DNA of 64,000 nucleotides, from positions 62,001 through 126,000 of the forward strand of contig NZ_JAEULO010000039.1 in the NCBI RefSeq assembly GCF_016793705.1, in the 5' to 3' direction. This document shows, in pieces, positions 1 to 7,062 of the stretch. Both the position numbers and the translations under genes were made by a program. The notes below the pieces were generated by a model, which made no database searches, was not told the origin of the DNA, and was given only the letters and a program-made list of their open reading frames with translations. Every line of letters begins with the position of its first letter. Within the stretch, counting starts at the first letter, position 1. This DNA comes from Tabrizicola sp. (GTDB lineage Bacteria > Pseudomonadota > Alphaproteobacteria > Rhodobacterales > Rhodobacteraceae).

Positions 1-205
1 CGCATTTCTCGCGGTAGCCTTCCAGCGGGTAGCGGCTGATCGAGGCGCCAAGAAACAGCAGGTCATCGAAGTGCGGCAGGTGCCGTTTGGTGCCGCCGCC
101 GCGGATGTCGTAGATGCCGGAGGCCGCCGCGCGGCGGATTTCGGCGTTGACCGCCGGGGTGAAGGTGGCCGAATAGCGCGGCGGGGTATGGGGAAAATCG
201 CTCAT
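1..205 (-). CDS. glxD: FMN-binding glutamate synthase-like protein, N-terminal part (GlxD/MgsC type)
   Basis: Only the first 68 codons are inside the window; the gene runs off the left edge. The visible part (starting MSDFPHTPPRYS, then an IYDIRGGG motif and an LFLGASISRYPLEGYREKC segment) matches the N-terminus of the stand-alone FMN/Fe-S glutamate-synthase subunit of the GlxBCD/MgsABC family. In that family this subunit transfers an amino or N-alkylamino group onto 2-oxoglutarate. A GAGG Shine-Dalgarno lies just before the ATG, and glxC ends seven bases upstream, so it is the distal gene of a glxB-glxC-glxD operon. The identification rests on the short N-terminus plus strong context. The catalytic domain is not visible. 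Confidence 0.82.
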   Translation of the reverse strand, partial: MSDFPHTPPRYSATFTPAVNAEIRRAAASGIYDIRGGGTKRHLPHFDDLLFLGASISRYPLEGYREKC

Positions 206-212
206 CTTTGCC

Positions 213-902
213 TCAGTATGCCGCTGCGTTGTCGATGTTGAAGTTGTAGAGCTTCCGGGCCGAGCCATAGCGCTTGAACTCTTCCGGCTTCGCCTTGCCG
301 TCCGCCTCGCCGCGCTTCAGCAGGTCTTCCAGAAGGGCATAGTGCTCGGGCCGCATCTCTTTCTCGATGCAGTCCGCACCCAGCGACTTGACGCTGCCGC
401 GCACGAAAAGCCGCGCCTCATAAAGCGAGTCGCCCAGCGCGTCACCCGCGTCGCCCAGCACCACCAGATTGCCCGACTGCGCCATGAAGGCCGACATATG
501 GCCGATGCTGCCGTGGACGACGATGTCGATCCCCTTCATCGAGACGCCGCAGCGGCTGGAGGCGTTGCCCTTGATCACCAGAAGTCCACCGCGCCCGGTC
601 GCGCCAGCATACTGGCTGGCGTTGCCATCGATGATGACGGTCCCGCTCATCATGTTCTCGGCCACGCCCGGACCCGCCGAGCCCTTGATGCGGATCGTCG
701 CCTGCTTGTTCATTCCGGCACAGTAGTACCCGGTCGAGCCGCGCACGGTGATGTCCACCGGCGCATCGACCCCAGCGGCGATCGCATGGGCGCCCTTGGG
801 GTTGATGACTTCCCAGTCGGTCATGTTGGTCTGGCCTTTCAGGCCGTGCAGCGCACTGTTCAAGGCGCGCAGGCCCTCTTTGCCGAGATCGAAGCTCTGC
901 AT
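213..902 (-). CDS. glxC: GXGXG-domain glutamate synthase subunit (GlxC/MgsB type)
   Basis: The 229-residue protein is a stand-alone version of the C-terminal beta-helix (GXGXG) domain of glutamate synthase large subunit. Repeating G-x-x-G-x-x-x-G turns are visible through the middle (for example VRGSTGYYCAGM, ASQYAGATGRGGLLVIKG and HGSIGHMSAFMAQSGNL). The domain is structural and links the amidotransferase and FMN sites in full-length GltB. An open frame continues further upstream, but the ATG at 902 follows a GGAG-type ribosome site and directly abuts glxB, so I start here. Known relatives are GlxC of rhizobia and MgsB of N-methylglutamate synthase. Sequence alone does not choose between glutamate and N-alkylglutamate formation. 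Confidence 0.88.
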   Translation of the reverse strand: MQSFDLGKEGLRALNSALHGLKGQTNMTDWEVINPKGAHAIAAGVDAPVDITVRGSTGYYCAGMNKQATIRIKGSAGPGVAENMMSGTVIIDGNASQYAGATGRGGLLVIKGNASSRCGVSMKGIDIVVHGSIGHMSAFMAQSGNLVVLGDAGDALGDSLYEARLFVRGSVKSLGADCIEKEMRPEHYALLEDLLKRGEADGKAKPEEFKRYGSARKLYNFNIDNAAAY

Positions 903-906
903 TCTC

Positions 907-1803
907 TCAACGCTCCCAGAAGTAAACGGTGGCGGGTTCCGGTTCCCAGACGCGGGCATCCTCGATCCCCGGCAGGTTGACCAGCGCCCGGTATTCCGAC
1001 CCGAAGGCGACGTACTGGTCGGTCTCGGCCATGACCGCCGGCTTGCAGGCGATCGGGTCGCGGACGACGCCGAAACCGTTATGGGTGCCGACGACGAAGG
1101 TATAGAAACCGTCCAGATCATCCAGGCCGGACTCCAGCGCCTGGCCCAGGTTCTGGCCTTCTTCCAGCTTCTGGCTGACATAGGCCGCGGCCACTTCAGT
1201 ATCGTTCTGGGTCTCGAAGGTCTTGCCCAGCCGGATCAGCTCGCGCCGCAGACCGTTGTGGTTCGACAGGCTGCCATTGTGCACCAGGCACTGGTCCATC
1301 CCCGTCGAGAACGGGTGCGCGCCCATCGTGGTCACTGCGCTTTCGGTCGCCATCCGAGTGTGGCCGATGCCATGTGTGCCCTTCATCTTCGACACCTCGA
1401 AGCGGGCGGCCACGTCCTTGGGCAGGCCCACTTCCTTGAAGATCTCGATGCTGTCGCCGACGCTCATCACCTTCACCGCCGGACGCAGCTGTGCCAGTGC
1501 CGAGCGGGCGGCCTCCACCTGGCCCAGCGGCACTTCCAGCACCGCATGGGTCGACTTCACCAGCATTGTCACCGGCTGGCCGATGGCGTCGTGCAGATCG
1601 CCGTCGAGATTCTTGAAATCTTTTTCCGGATTCGCGGATTGGATGGTGATCTTGCCCAGACCGTCCTTGCCCCCGCCATAGATCGCGATCCCAGCACTGT
1701 CGGGGCCGCGGTCGGTCATGGTGATGAGCATGTCCGTCAGCATGGCGCCAAGCTGCGGTTCAAGCTTCGGATCCTTGAGGAAAAGTCCAACGATGCCACA
1801 CAT
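907..1803 (-). CDS. glxB: class II glutamine amidotransferase subunit (GlxB/MgsA type)
   Basis: This 298-residue Ntn-hydrolase begins MCGIVGLF, so removal of Met1 would expose the Cys2 nucleophile. That fixes the start at 1803, which also has a GAAGGAG ribosome site, rather than an in-frame ATG 17 codons upstream. TDRGPDSAG, GHTRMATES and NGSLSNH are typical class II amidotransferase motifs. It should release ammonia or an amine from glutamine or a gamma-glutamylamide and pass it to the GlxC/GlxD partners. It is the first gene of the operon reading left and diverges from the small membrane protein/permease genes. The methylamine-specific MgsA subunit has the same architecture, so the amine donor is unresolved. 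Confidence 0.88.
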   Translation of the reverse strand: MCGIVGLFLKDPKLEPQLGAMLTDMLITMTDRGPDSAGIAIYGGGKDGLGKITIQSANPEKDFKNLDGDLHDAIGQPVTMLVKSTHAVLEVPLGQVEAARSALAQLRPAVKVMSVGDSIEIFKEVGLPKDVAARFEVSKMKGTHGIGHTRMATESAVTTMGAHPFSTGMDQCLVHNGSLSNHNGLRRELIRLGKTFETQNDTEVAAAYVSQKLEEGQNLGQALESGLDDLDGFYTFVVGTHNGFGVVRDPIACKPAVMAETDQYVAFGSEYRALVNLPGIEDARVWEPEPATVYFWER

Positions 1804-1959
1804 GGATTCGTCTCCTTCACATGGTTGAAAGCACGCTAGCACCGTCTTTTCCACCTATCAACTGGTAAGAAACATTTTTCACCTGTCGGGAAAATCCGTG
1901 CCCAATGTTCAGGCAACTGCGGTTTTTCTTGACAGAGTGCCGCAGGTGGTTTTCCCTTC

Positions 1960-1974
1960 GGCAAAACTTTTGCC
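1960..1974. promoter_or_regulatory. palindrome with sigma-54-like GG-N10-GC spacing in the divergent glx/permease promoter region
   Basis: The 233-base region 1804-2036 between glxB and the small membrane proteins is less GC-rich than its surroundings. It contains a perfect 7+1+7 palindrome, GGCAAAACTTTTGCC. Its GG and GC dinucleotides are exactly ten bases apart, as in -24/-12 promoters reading right, although the flanking bases match TGGCAC/TTGCW only partly. A TTGACA at 1929-1934 has no convincing -10 partner. Either a repressor site or a nitrogen-controlled sigma-54 promoter would fit the amine-assimilation context. This is a pattern call only. Confidence 0.3.
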
Positions 1975-2036
1975 GCGTGGGGAAAGACGTCGGGGCCACG
2001 TTCCGCGGGAAACCAAAGCGCCCAAGGGAGGGAACT

Positions 2037-2324
2037 GTGGGAGATCTCAATCAGCGGATTGAGGCGATGCACCGGCGCGATGTCATGGTGGCATGGGCGT
2101 TTGTCATTGGCCTTTGGTTCGCCATCATCTTTGTCGCCATCGCGACATGGAATCTGGCACCAACCGGCGGCGCGCGAACGCTGCTTCTGATTGCCGGGGC
2201 CATCGTATTGATCTTCAATACAGGCGCCATCCTGGCAATGCTCCGCCACTACCGCGAGGACCGCGACTTCATGTACGGGCTCGACATCAAGTTCCTCGAC
2301 GAAGCCAAGGGCAGGAGGGGCTGA
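2037..2324 (+). CDS. small two-helix membrane protein upstream of APC permease
   Basis: I do not recognise a named family. The 95-residue protein has two hydrophobic stretches (roughly residues 15-37 and 45-68: VMVAWAFVIGLWFAIIF and TLLLIAGAIVLIFNTGAIL) with charged ends and a short C-terminal tail. The open frame continues upstream, but GTG at 2037 sits six bases after a strong AGGGAGG, the best ribosome site in the region. It is the first of three tiny membrane-protein genes followed directly by an APC permease, with gaps of one to nine bases. The arrangement suggests accessory subunits or assembly partners of the permease, which is an inference from context. Confidence 0.75.
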   Translation: MGDLNQRIEAMHRRDVMVAWAFVIGLWFAIIFVAIATWNLAPTGGARTLLLIAGAIVLIFNTGAILAMLRHYREDRDFMYGLDIKFLDEAKGRRG

Positions 2325-2325
2325 G

Positions 2326-2706
2326 ATGGCGCATTACGAACCTCCGAAGCAAAGCAAGGCCAGCCAGTTGATCGACGTCGTCGTGCTGGTGGTGCTGACG
2401 GTTGGCGCCTTGTTCGTGCCGCTGTGGATGGGGATGGCGGGCGCGGCAAAGACGGTCGCCGAAGCCGTTGCGAGCCCGACATGGGAAGCGCTCGGCCAGA
2501 CCCCGGCGCAGGCGGCGAAATACGAAGCGCTCGGTTACACCCCCGAAAGCGCGCATGACCTCATCCTCGCCCGGTTCGACTACAGCTTTTCGGTCGGCGC
2601 CCTTGTCGCGATGGTCGTGGTCATCCTGCTCTACTACTTCCTGATCCTGCGGTTCTCGGACGTCGAGTACCGCGAGGTCATCGCCGAAAAATTCGGTCAG
2701 AAATAG
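2326..2706 (+). CDS. small two-helix membrane protein with extended loop
   Basis: This 126-residue protein has transmembrane helices near residues 11-32 (LIDVVVLVVLTVGALFVPLW) and 87-107 (FSVGALVAMVVVILLYYFLIL). Between them is a roughly 50-residue soluble loop containing WEALGQTPAQAAKYEALGYTPESAHDLI, an alanine-rich, likely helical segment. An AGGAGGGG ribosome site precedes the ATG, and only one base separates it from the preceding stop codon. No named family is recognised. Tight coupling to 2037-2324, 2716-2883 and the permease suggests one complex or one regulatory unit. Confidence 0.78.
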   Translation: MAHYEPPKQSKASQLIDVVVLVVLTVGALFVPLWMGMAGAAKTVAEAVASPTWEALGQTPAQAAKYEALGYTPESAHDLILARFDYSFSVGALVAMVVVILLYYFLILRFSDVEYREVIAEKFGQK

Positions 2707-2715
2707 GGGACAGCG

Positions 2716-2883
2716 ATGGATCTGTGGAACTGGCTTGAATACCTGGCCTGGGCGCTGTCGGCGCTGTTCGGGCTTTACATGATCATGGACTGGCTGAAGA
2801 CCGATTCCAGCTATTCCGAAGACGTCCTGACCTCCTCGCGAGAAGGCGAGCTCGAGGCCATGACGGAAGAGCACAAGGGGTGA
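2716..2883 (+). CDS. 55-residue single-helix membrane protein
   Basis: The tiny protein begins MDLWNWLEYLAWALS. It has one hydrophobic helix (about residues 5-25) followed by an acidic, serine-rich cytosolic tail ending EEHKG. It starts nine bases after the previous stop, with a TAGGGGAC ribosome site, and ends one base before the permease ATG, so the four genes are almost certainly co-translated. Single-helix proteins of this size are often transporter or oxidase accessory subunits. No family is recognised and the role is inferred only from position. Confidence 0.7.
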   Translation: MDLWNWLEYLAWALSALFGLYMIMDWLKTDSSYSEDVLTSSREGELEAMTEEHKG

Positions 2884-2884
2884 G

Positions 2885-4324
2885 ATGATGACAGACACCG
2901 ATATCACCTCGCCCGTCATGGACGGCATGGGGCCGCACGGCACCAAGGTCGGCCTCCTGCGGGTCCTTGGCCCGGCGCATGTCTGGGCCCTGGGCGTCGG
3001 CATCGTTCTGGTCGGCGAGTACATGGGCTGGAACTTCGCCGTCGGTAAGGGCGGGGCCTATGCCGCGCTGATCGCCTGCTGGTTCGCAGGCATTCTTTAT
3101 ACCTGCGTCGCGATGATCGACTCCGAAGTCACCTCGACCGTCGCGGCGGCGGGCGGGCAGTACACCCAGGCCAAGCACATCGTCGGCCCGCTGATGGCCT
3201 TCAACGTCGGCCTCTACCTCGTCTTCGCCTATACGATGCTCGAGGCGGCCAACGCCATCACGGCCGGCTACCTCTTCTCGGTCGTGGCCACGATGACCGG
3301 TCATACCGGTGATCTGGACCAGCGGCCCTTCATCATCCTGGTCATCATGTTCCTGGCCTGGCTGAACTATCGGGGGGTTCTGGCGACGCTGACCTTCAAC
3401 CTGGTCATCACCGCCATCGCCTTCGTCGCGATCCTGGTGCTGTTTCTCTCGACATCCGGCATCCTCGGCGGCGGACTCATGGAGCACGCGGCGCTGTTCG
3501 AGGGGCATGAACTGCCCTACGGCTGGATCGGCGTCCTTGCCGCCATGCACTTCGGCCTGTGGTACTATCTTGGCATCGAAGGCACGACCCAGGCGGCCGA
3601 GGAAGTCCGCTCTCCAGCCCGCGCACTGCCATTCGGTACGCTTGCGGGGATCATGACCCTTCTCATCGCCGCGACACTGACCTGGTATATCTGCTCGGGC
3701 GTGCTGCCCTGGGAATACCTGGGCGACGGCGTCAATGGCTCGGTCGCGCCCCTGTTCGACACCGCCCGACTGTCCGGGTCGAATGGACTTGTCTGGCTCC
3801 TGGGCTTCGGCACCCTGTTCGCCACCTTGGCCAGCGCCAACGGCTGCATCAACGACGCCTCGCGGGCCTGGTTCGCCATGGGCCGCGACAAGTACCTGCC
3901 CGGCTGGTTCGGCGCGGTCCATCCGAAGTACCGCACCCCCTACCGGTCCATCGTGTTCCTGGTCCCGATCGCGCTGATCTTCGCTTTGGGCGCGCCGCTC
4001 GACCAGGTGATCACCTTCTCGATCCTCTCGGGCCTGCTGGAATACACGTTCATGCCGCTGAACATCATCATGTTCCGCAAGAAATGGCCGCTGAACTCGA
4101 TCAAGCGCGGCTATGAACACCCGTTCCACCCGCTGCCCGCGCTGACGCTGCTGACGCTTTGCGGCATCACCTTCTTCGCGGTGTTCCTGGGCTACGGCAC
4201 CCAGCTTGTGGCGATGATCGGCTTCTACATCGTGGTTTCGCTGTGGTTCCACTTCTGGCGCTATCGCTTCGTGAACCGGGGCACCCAGTTCACGATGCCC
4301 TGGCCGAAACCGCAGGGCTACTAA
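2885..4324 (+). CDS. APC-family amino acid/amine permease (ethanolamine-permease-like)
   Basis: The 479-residue protein has about twelve hydrophobic segments and the helix-1 glycine motif of the APC superfamily (near residues 33-55, GVGIVLVGEYMGWNFAVG). This region most resembles ethanolamine/amine permeases. A WYYLGIEGTTQAAEEVRSP segment near residue 222 matches the helix-6/loop region typical of APC carriers. The second in-frame ATG (2888) has slightly better spacing to AAGGGG and may be the true start. Placement behind three small membrane proteins and opposite glxBCD suggests uptake of an amine whose nitrogen is passed to glutamate. A hairpin at 4332-4355 closes the operon. The substrate is not determinable from sequence. 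Confidence 0.88.
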   Translation: MMTDTDITSPVMDGMGPHGTKVGLLRVLGPAHVWALGVGIVLVGEYMGWNFAVGKGGAYAALIACWFAGILYTCVAMIDSEVTSTVAAAGGQYTQAKHIVGPLMAFNVGLYLVFAYTMLEAANAITAGYLFSVVATMTGHTGDLDQRPFIILVIMFLAWLNYRGVLATLTFNLVITAIAFVAILVLFLSTSGILGGGLMEHAALFEGHELPYGWIGVLAAMHFGLWYYLGIEGTTQAAEEVRSPARALPFGTLAGIMTLLIAATLTWYICSGVLPWEYLGDGVNGSVAPLFDTARLSGSNGLVWLLGFGTLFATLASANGCINDASRAWFAMGRDKYLPGWFGAVHPKYRTPYRSIVFLVPIALIFALGAPLDQVITFSILSGLLEYTFMPLNIIMFRKKWPLNSIKRGYEHPFHPLPALTLLTLCGITFFAVFLGYGTQLVAMIGFYIVVSLWFHFWRYRFVNRGTQFTMPWPKPQGY

Positions 4325-4331
4325 GGCAAGC

Positions 4332-4355
4332 GGCCCGCCCCCAAAGGGGCGGGCC
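4332..4355 (+). terminator. strong GC hairpin after the permease gene
   Basis: A perfect ten-base stem (GGCCCGCCCC / GGGGCGGGCC) encloses a CAAA loop, seven bases after the permease stop, and is followed by ATTTCT. It is a plausible intrinsic terminator, though its T tract is short. The next gene starts only eight bases downstream, so the structure may also limit ribosome access there. Confidence 0.65.
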
Positions 4356-4362
4356 ATTTCTC

Positions 4363-5040
4363 ATGTCCCCGCTCATTCCCCTTGGCATCGCCCTCGCCGC
4401 CCTCGGTCTTTGGCTCGCCTTCAACCTCCTCCGCGAAAGCCGCGCCCGGAACGCCACCCGCGCCGGGTATCTTGATGCCGTGAAGCCCTTGTTCGACGGT
4501 GGCGAGACGCAGCTGCAACCCACCGGCTTTCCCCGCATGACCGGCCGCTCTGCCGGACTGGCCTTCGACCTTCAGGCCGTCCCCGACACGCTGACCTTCC
4601 GCAAGCTGCCCGCGCTCTGGGTCCTCGTCACCCTGCCCGAGGCGCTGCCGCTTTCGGCGACCCTCGACCTGATGGCACGGCCCACGGGCAACGAACCCTT
4701 CAGCCGCTTCAACACCCTACCGCAATCGCTGCCCACGCCGCCCGATCTGCCGAAGGACATCGCGATCCGCAGCGATGATGCCACCCGTATCCCGCCGCCC
4801 GCCCTGATCGACCGCCACGCGGACCTGTTTGCCGACCCGCGCGTGAAGGAACTGGTCCTTTCGCCCAAGGGCCTGCGCATCGTCATCCTTGCCGAAGAAG
4901 CCGACCGCGGCCGCTACCTCATCTTCCGAGAGGCCGAAATGGGTCGCACGCCCTTGTCCCCCGAGCGGCTCGCGCCTCTCCTCGACAGGCTCGCCACGAT
5001 CCGCAAGGATGTGCTTGCCCTTGCGAAGGACTCTGCATGA
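4363..5040 (+). CDS. hypothetical protein with N-terminal membrane anchor
   Basis: The 225-residue product has one N-terminal hydrophobic helix (PLIPLGIALAALGLWLAF, residues 3-21), then a soluble region rich in prolines and charged residues with no motif I recognise. The frame is open for 68 codons upstream, overlapping the permease gene, but the ATG at 4363 is the first start beyond the permease terminator hairpin. A convincing Shine-Dalgarno is not visible, as the only purine-rich run is inside the hairpin. It overlaps the next gene by four bases (ATGA), so the two are translationally coupled and may act together at the membrane. Confidence 0.65.
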   Translation: MSPLIPLGIALAALGLWLAFNLLRESRARNATRAGYLDAVKPLFDGGETQLQPTGFPRMTGRSAGLAFDLQAVPDTLTFRKLPALWVLVTLPEALPLSATLDLMARPTGNEPFSRFNTLPQSLPTPPDLPKDIAIRSDDATRIPPPALIDRHADLFADPRVKELVLSPKGLRIVILAEEADRGRYLIFREAEMGRTPLSPERLAPLLDRLATIRKDVLALAKDSA

Positions 5041-5312
5041 AACCACCGTTGAACCCCTGGCTGGTGCTTGCCGTCGCCATTCTCCTTCCCGGCATGGGCC
5101 AGGTCCTGAACCGTCAACCGGTGCGGGGGCTGATCTTCGTCTGCTTCGCTATCCTGCTCGGGGCCTTCACCCTGAAGACCGCCGCGCCGGAGGTCTCCTT
5201 CGTCGGCAAGATGGCGGGTGGGCTTTTCGTCTGGGCAATGGCGGTGTTCGACGCCTACAAGGTCGCCCGGATCCGTCACGCGGTCTGGAGCCACGCGAAC
5301 GCTCCTCGGTGA
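5037..5312 (+). CDS. small hypothetical membrane protein
   Basis: The 91-residue protein has three hydrophobic stretches: LVLAVAILLPGMGQVL, a GLIFVCFAILLGAF segment and KMAGGLFVWAMAVFDAY. The opening LLPGMGQVLNRQPVRG resembles the P-G-x-G-q-x-x-n/l turn of small TM2/DUF5683-like membrane proteins. It overlaps the upstream gene by ATGA. The function is unknown. The sequence just downstream (5298-5380) contains GAGGAG/CTCCTC-rich inverted segments that resemble the repeats near tsaB and at 57.7 kb. Confidence 0.6.
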   Translation: MKPPLNPWLVLAVAILLPGMGQVLNRQPVRGLIFVCFAILLGAFTLKTAAPEVSFVGKMAGGLFVWAMAVFDAYKVARIRHAVWSHANAPR

Positions 5313-5365
5313 CTTCGTCCCTCGTCCCTGGGCCCCGCGAGGAGAAGTCGAAGACGCACGACGAG

Positions 5366-5719
5366 CTATTCCCGCCAGAGTTCGCCAAGCATCGCCTTCA
5401 GCGCCGCCAGCGCCTCGGTCCCATCTTCGCAGCCCGGCCCGACCCTGACCGAAACCGTCGCCGCAAAGCCATAGGCCGTGCGCTTGCCCGCCCGGATCGT
5501 CACCTCGAACCCTTTCGGCCCGGCGGCAACGCTCTCGATGGCGTCCTCTGCTCCGAAGGTCTCGTCGCTCGCCTCGAACCAGACCGGCCCTCCGCCAAGG
5601 GCCTGCCGGAACAGCACATAGCCTTCGTCGGCATCCTCACCCTCGGCGAATCCGACGAAGAGCTGCCCCTCGTCCTCGACGACCGACCCGTAGGCTGCCT
5701 TGACCGTGATGTCCGCCAT
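5366..5719 (-). CDS. Imm10-like (immunity protein 10 family) protein
   Basis: The 117-residue acidic, soluble protein begins MADITVKAAYGSVVEDEGQLFVGFAEGE. Three features recall the Imm10 family: the GFA...YVLFRQA block, an FEASDETFGAEDAIESV stretch, and a following beta-rich tail with FEVTIRAGK. Imm10 proteins are predicted immunity partners of polymorphic toxins but also occur as orphans. No toxin gene adjoins it here. It lies ten bases downstream of hemF on the same strand and may be co-transcribed with it. The family call is by memory of the motif pattern and is moderate to weak. Confidence 0.5.
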   Translation of the reverse strand: MADITVKAAYGSVVEDEGQLFVGFAEGEDADEGYVLFRQALGGGPVWFEASDETFGAEDAIESVAAGPKGFEVTIRAGKRTAYGFAATVSVRVGPGCEDGTEALAALKAMLGELWRE

Positions 5720-5729
5720 GATCCGCCCC

Positions 5730-6593
5730 TCAGTACCACTTGGCGACGGGCGGCAGGCTCATCAGCACCGCATTCGCGTCATGCCCGGTCTCCAGCCCGA
5801 ACTTGGTGCCCCGGTCATAGACCAGGTTGTATTCGGCATAGAGCCCCCGATGCTGCAACTGCACCTCGCGGTCGGCCTCGGTCCAGGGTGCCGCGACACG
5901 GCGTTCCGTCACCGGCAGGAAGGCCGGAAGGAAGGCCTCGCCCACCGACCGGGTGAAGGCGAAGTCGCGGTGCCAGTCGCCGGTGTTCAGATCGTCGAAA
6001 AAGATGCCCCCGACCCCGCGCGCCCGGTCACGATGGGGTACGAAGAAATACTCGTCGGCCCAGGCCTTGAACTTGGGATAGTAGTCGGCGGAATGCACGT
6101 CGCAGGCCGCCTTCATCCCGGCATGGAAATGCGCAGTGTCCTCGGCATACTCGATGCAGGGGTTCAGGTCGGCCCCGCCGCCGAACCACCAGGCCTGCGG
6201 CGTCCAGAACATGCGCGTGTTCATGTGCACCGCCGGGCAATGCGGGTTGGCCATATGGGCCACAAGGCTGATGCCCGAGGCCCAGAAGCGCGGGTCGCGG
6301 TCCATGCCCGGCACGCCACGCGCCGCCATCGACCTTTGCGCCTTCTCGCTTAGTTGACCATGAACTTCCGACCAGTTGACCCCGACCTTCTCGAAGACTC
6401 CGCCACCGCGCATCACGCTCATGATGCCACCACCCCCGCCCTCGGCGCGATTGGTCGGCGTCACCTCGAACCGGCCCGGCTGGCCCGTGGCGTGCCTGTC
6501 CTCCAGCCCCTCGAAGGCCGCGACGATCCGGTCGCGCAGGGTCCGGAACCAGGCGGCGGCAACGGCGTTGCGGCTGTCGGTGGGATCAGTCAT
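5730..6593 (-). CDS. hemF: oxygen-dependent coproporphyrinogen III oxidase
   Basis: HemF oxidatively decarboxylates coproporphyrinogen III to protoporphyrinogen IX in heme and bacteriochlorophyll synthesis. The 287-residue protein has the family signatures GGGGGIMSVMRGGGVFEKVGVNWS, the AHMANPHCPAVHMNTR segment, WWFGGGADLNPC, GVGGIFFDDL, and a C-terminal YAEYNLVYDRGTKFGL. Two in-frame ATGs (6599 and 6593) are close together; the second has better spacing to GAGG and is chosen. Upstream open frame has no family similarity. It diverges from a lipoprotein gene. No FNR box was seen in the 76-base divergent gap. Confidence 0.95.
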   Translation of the reverse strand: MTDPTDSRNAVAAAWFRTLRDRIVAAFEGLEDRHATGQPGRFEVTPTNRAEGGGGGIMSVMRGGGVFEKVGVNWSEVHGQLSEKAQRSMAARGVPGMDRDPRFWASGISLVAHMANPHCPAVHMNTRMFWTPQAWWFGGGADLNPCIEYAEDTAHFHAGMKAACDVHSADYYPKFKAWADEYFFVPHRDRARGVGGIFFDDLNTGDWHRDFAFTRSVGEAFLPAFLPVTERRVAAPWTEADREVQLQHRGLYAEYNLVYDRGTKFGLETGHDANAVLMSLPPVAKWY

Positions 6594-6669
6594 GGTCATG
6601 TCCTCGGAATGTGGCATCCGAATGCCTAGCATCCCCGTCCGCCGCTTTCCACCGCTTGAGGAGAGTCCG

Positions 6670-7062
6670 ATGAAACGACTGACTTTTCTGGCACTTGCCG
6701 CGCTCGCTGCCTGTGGCACCCCGCAGGAACAATGCATCAGCCGCAACACCCGCGACCTGCGCACGGTGGACCGGCTGATCAACGAGTCCGAAGGCAACCT
6801 GAAGCGCGGCTACGCCTATGAGACGATCACCGTCTATGAGGACTACTGGCGGTCCTGCCCCGGCCCCCGCGCCGCGCCGGGCGAGCCCCCATCGCCGCCG
6901 CGCATGTGCCTTGACCGTCGACCCGAACTTGAGCAGCGGCCCAAGGCCATCGACCTGAACGAAGAGGCGCGGAAGCTGGCCAGCCTGAAGGAGAAGCGGA
7001 AGACCCTGGTGCGTCAGGCCGAGAGGGTCATTGCCGCCTGCAAGGCCGAATATCCGGAATGA
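6670..7062 (+). CDS. small putative lipoprotein
   Basis: The 130-residue protein starts MKRLTFLALAALAACGTP, a classic signal peptide with an L-A-A-C lipobox (cysteine at residue 15). A soluble, cysteine-containing, charged region follows, with a helical, lysine-rich C-terminal half (LNEEARKLASLKEKRKTLV). A GAGGAG ribosome site precedes the ATG at 6670. No family name is recognised. It presumably sits on the periplasmic side of a membrane. It is convergent with, and immediately abuts, the SDR gene. Confidence 0.8.
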   Translation: MKRLTFLALAALAACGTPQEQCISRNTRDLRTVDRLINESEGNLKRGYAYETITVYEDYWRSCPGPRAAPGEPPSPPRMCLDRRPELEQRPKAIDLNEEARKLASLKEKRKTLVRQAERVIAACKAEYPE

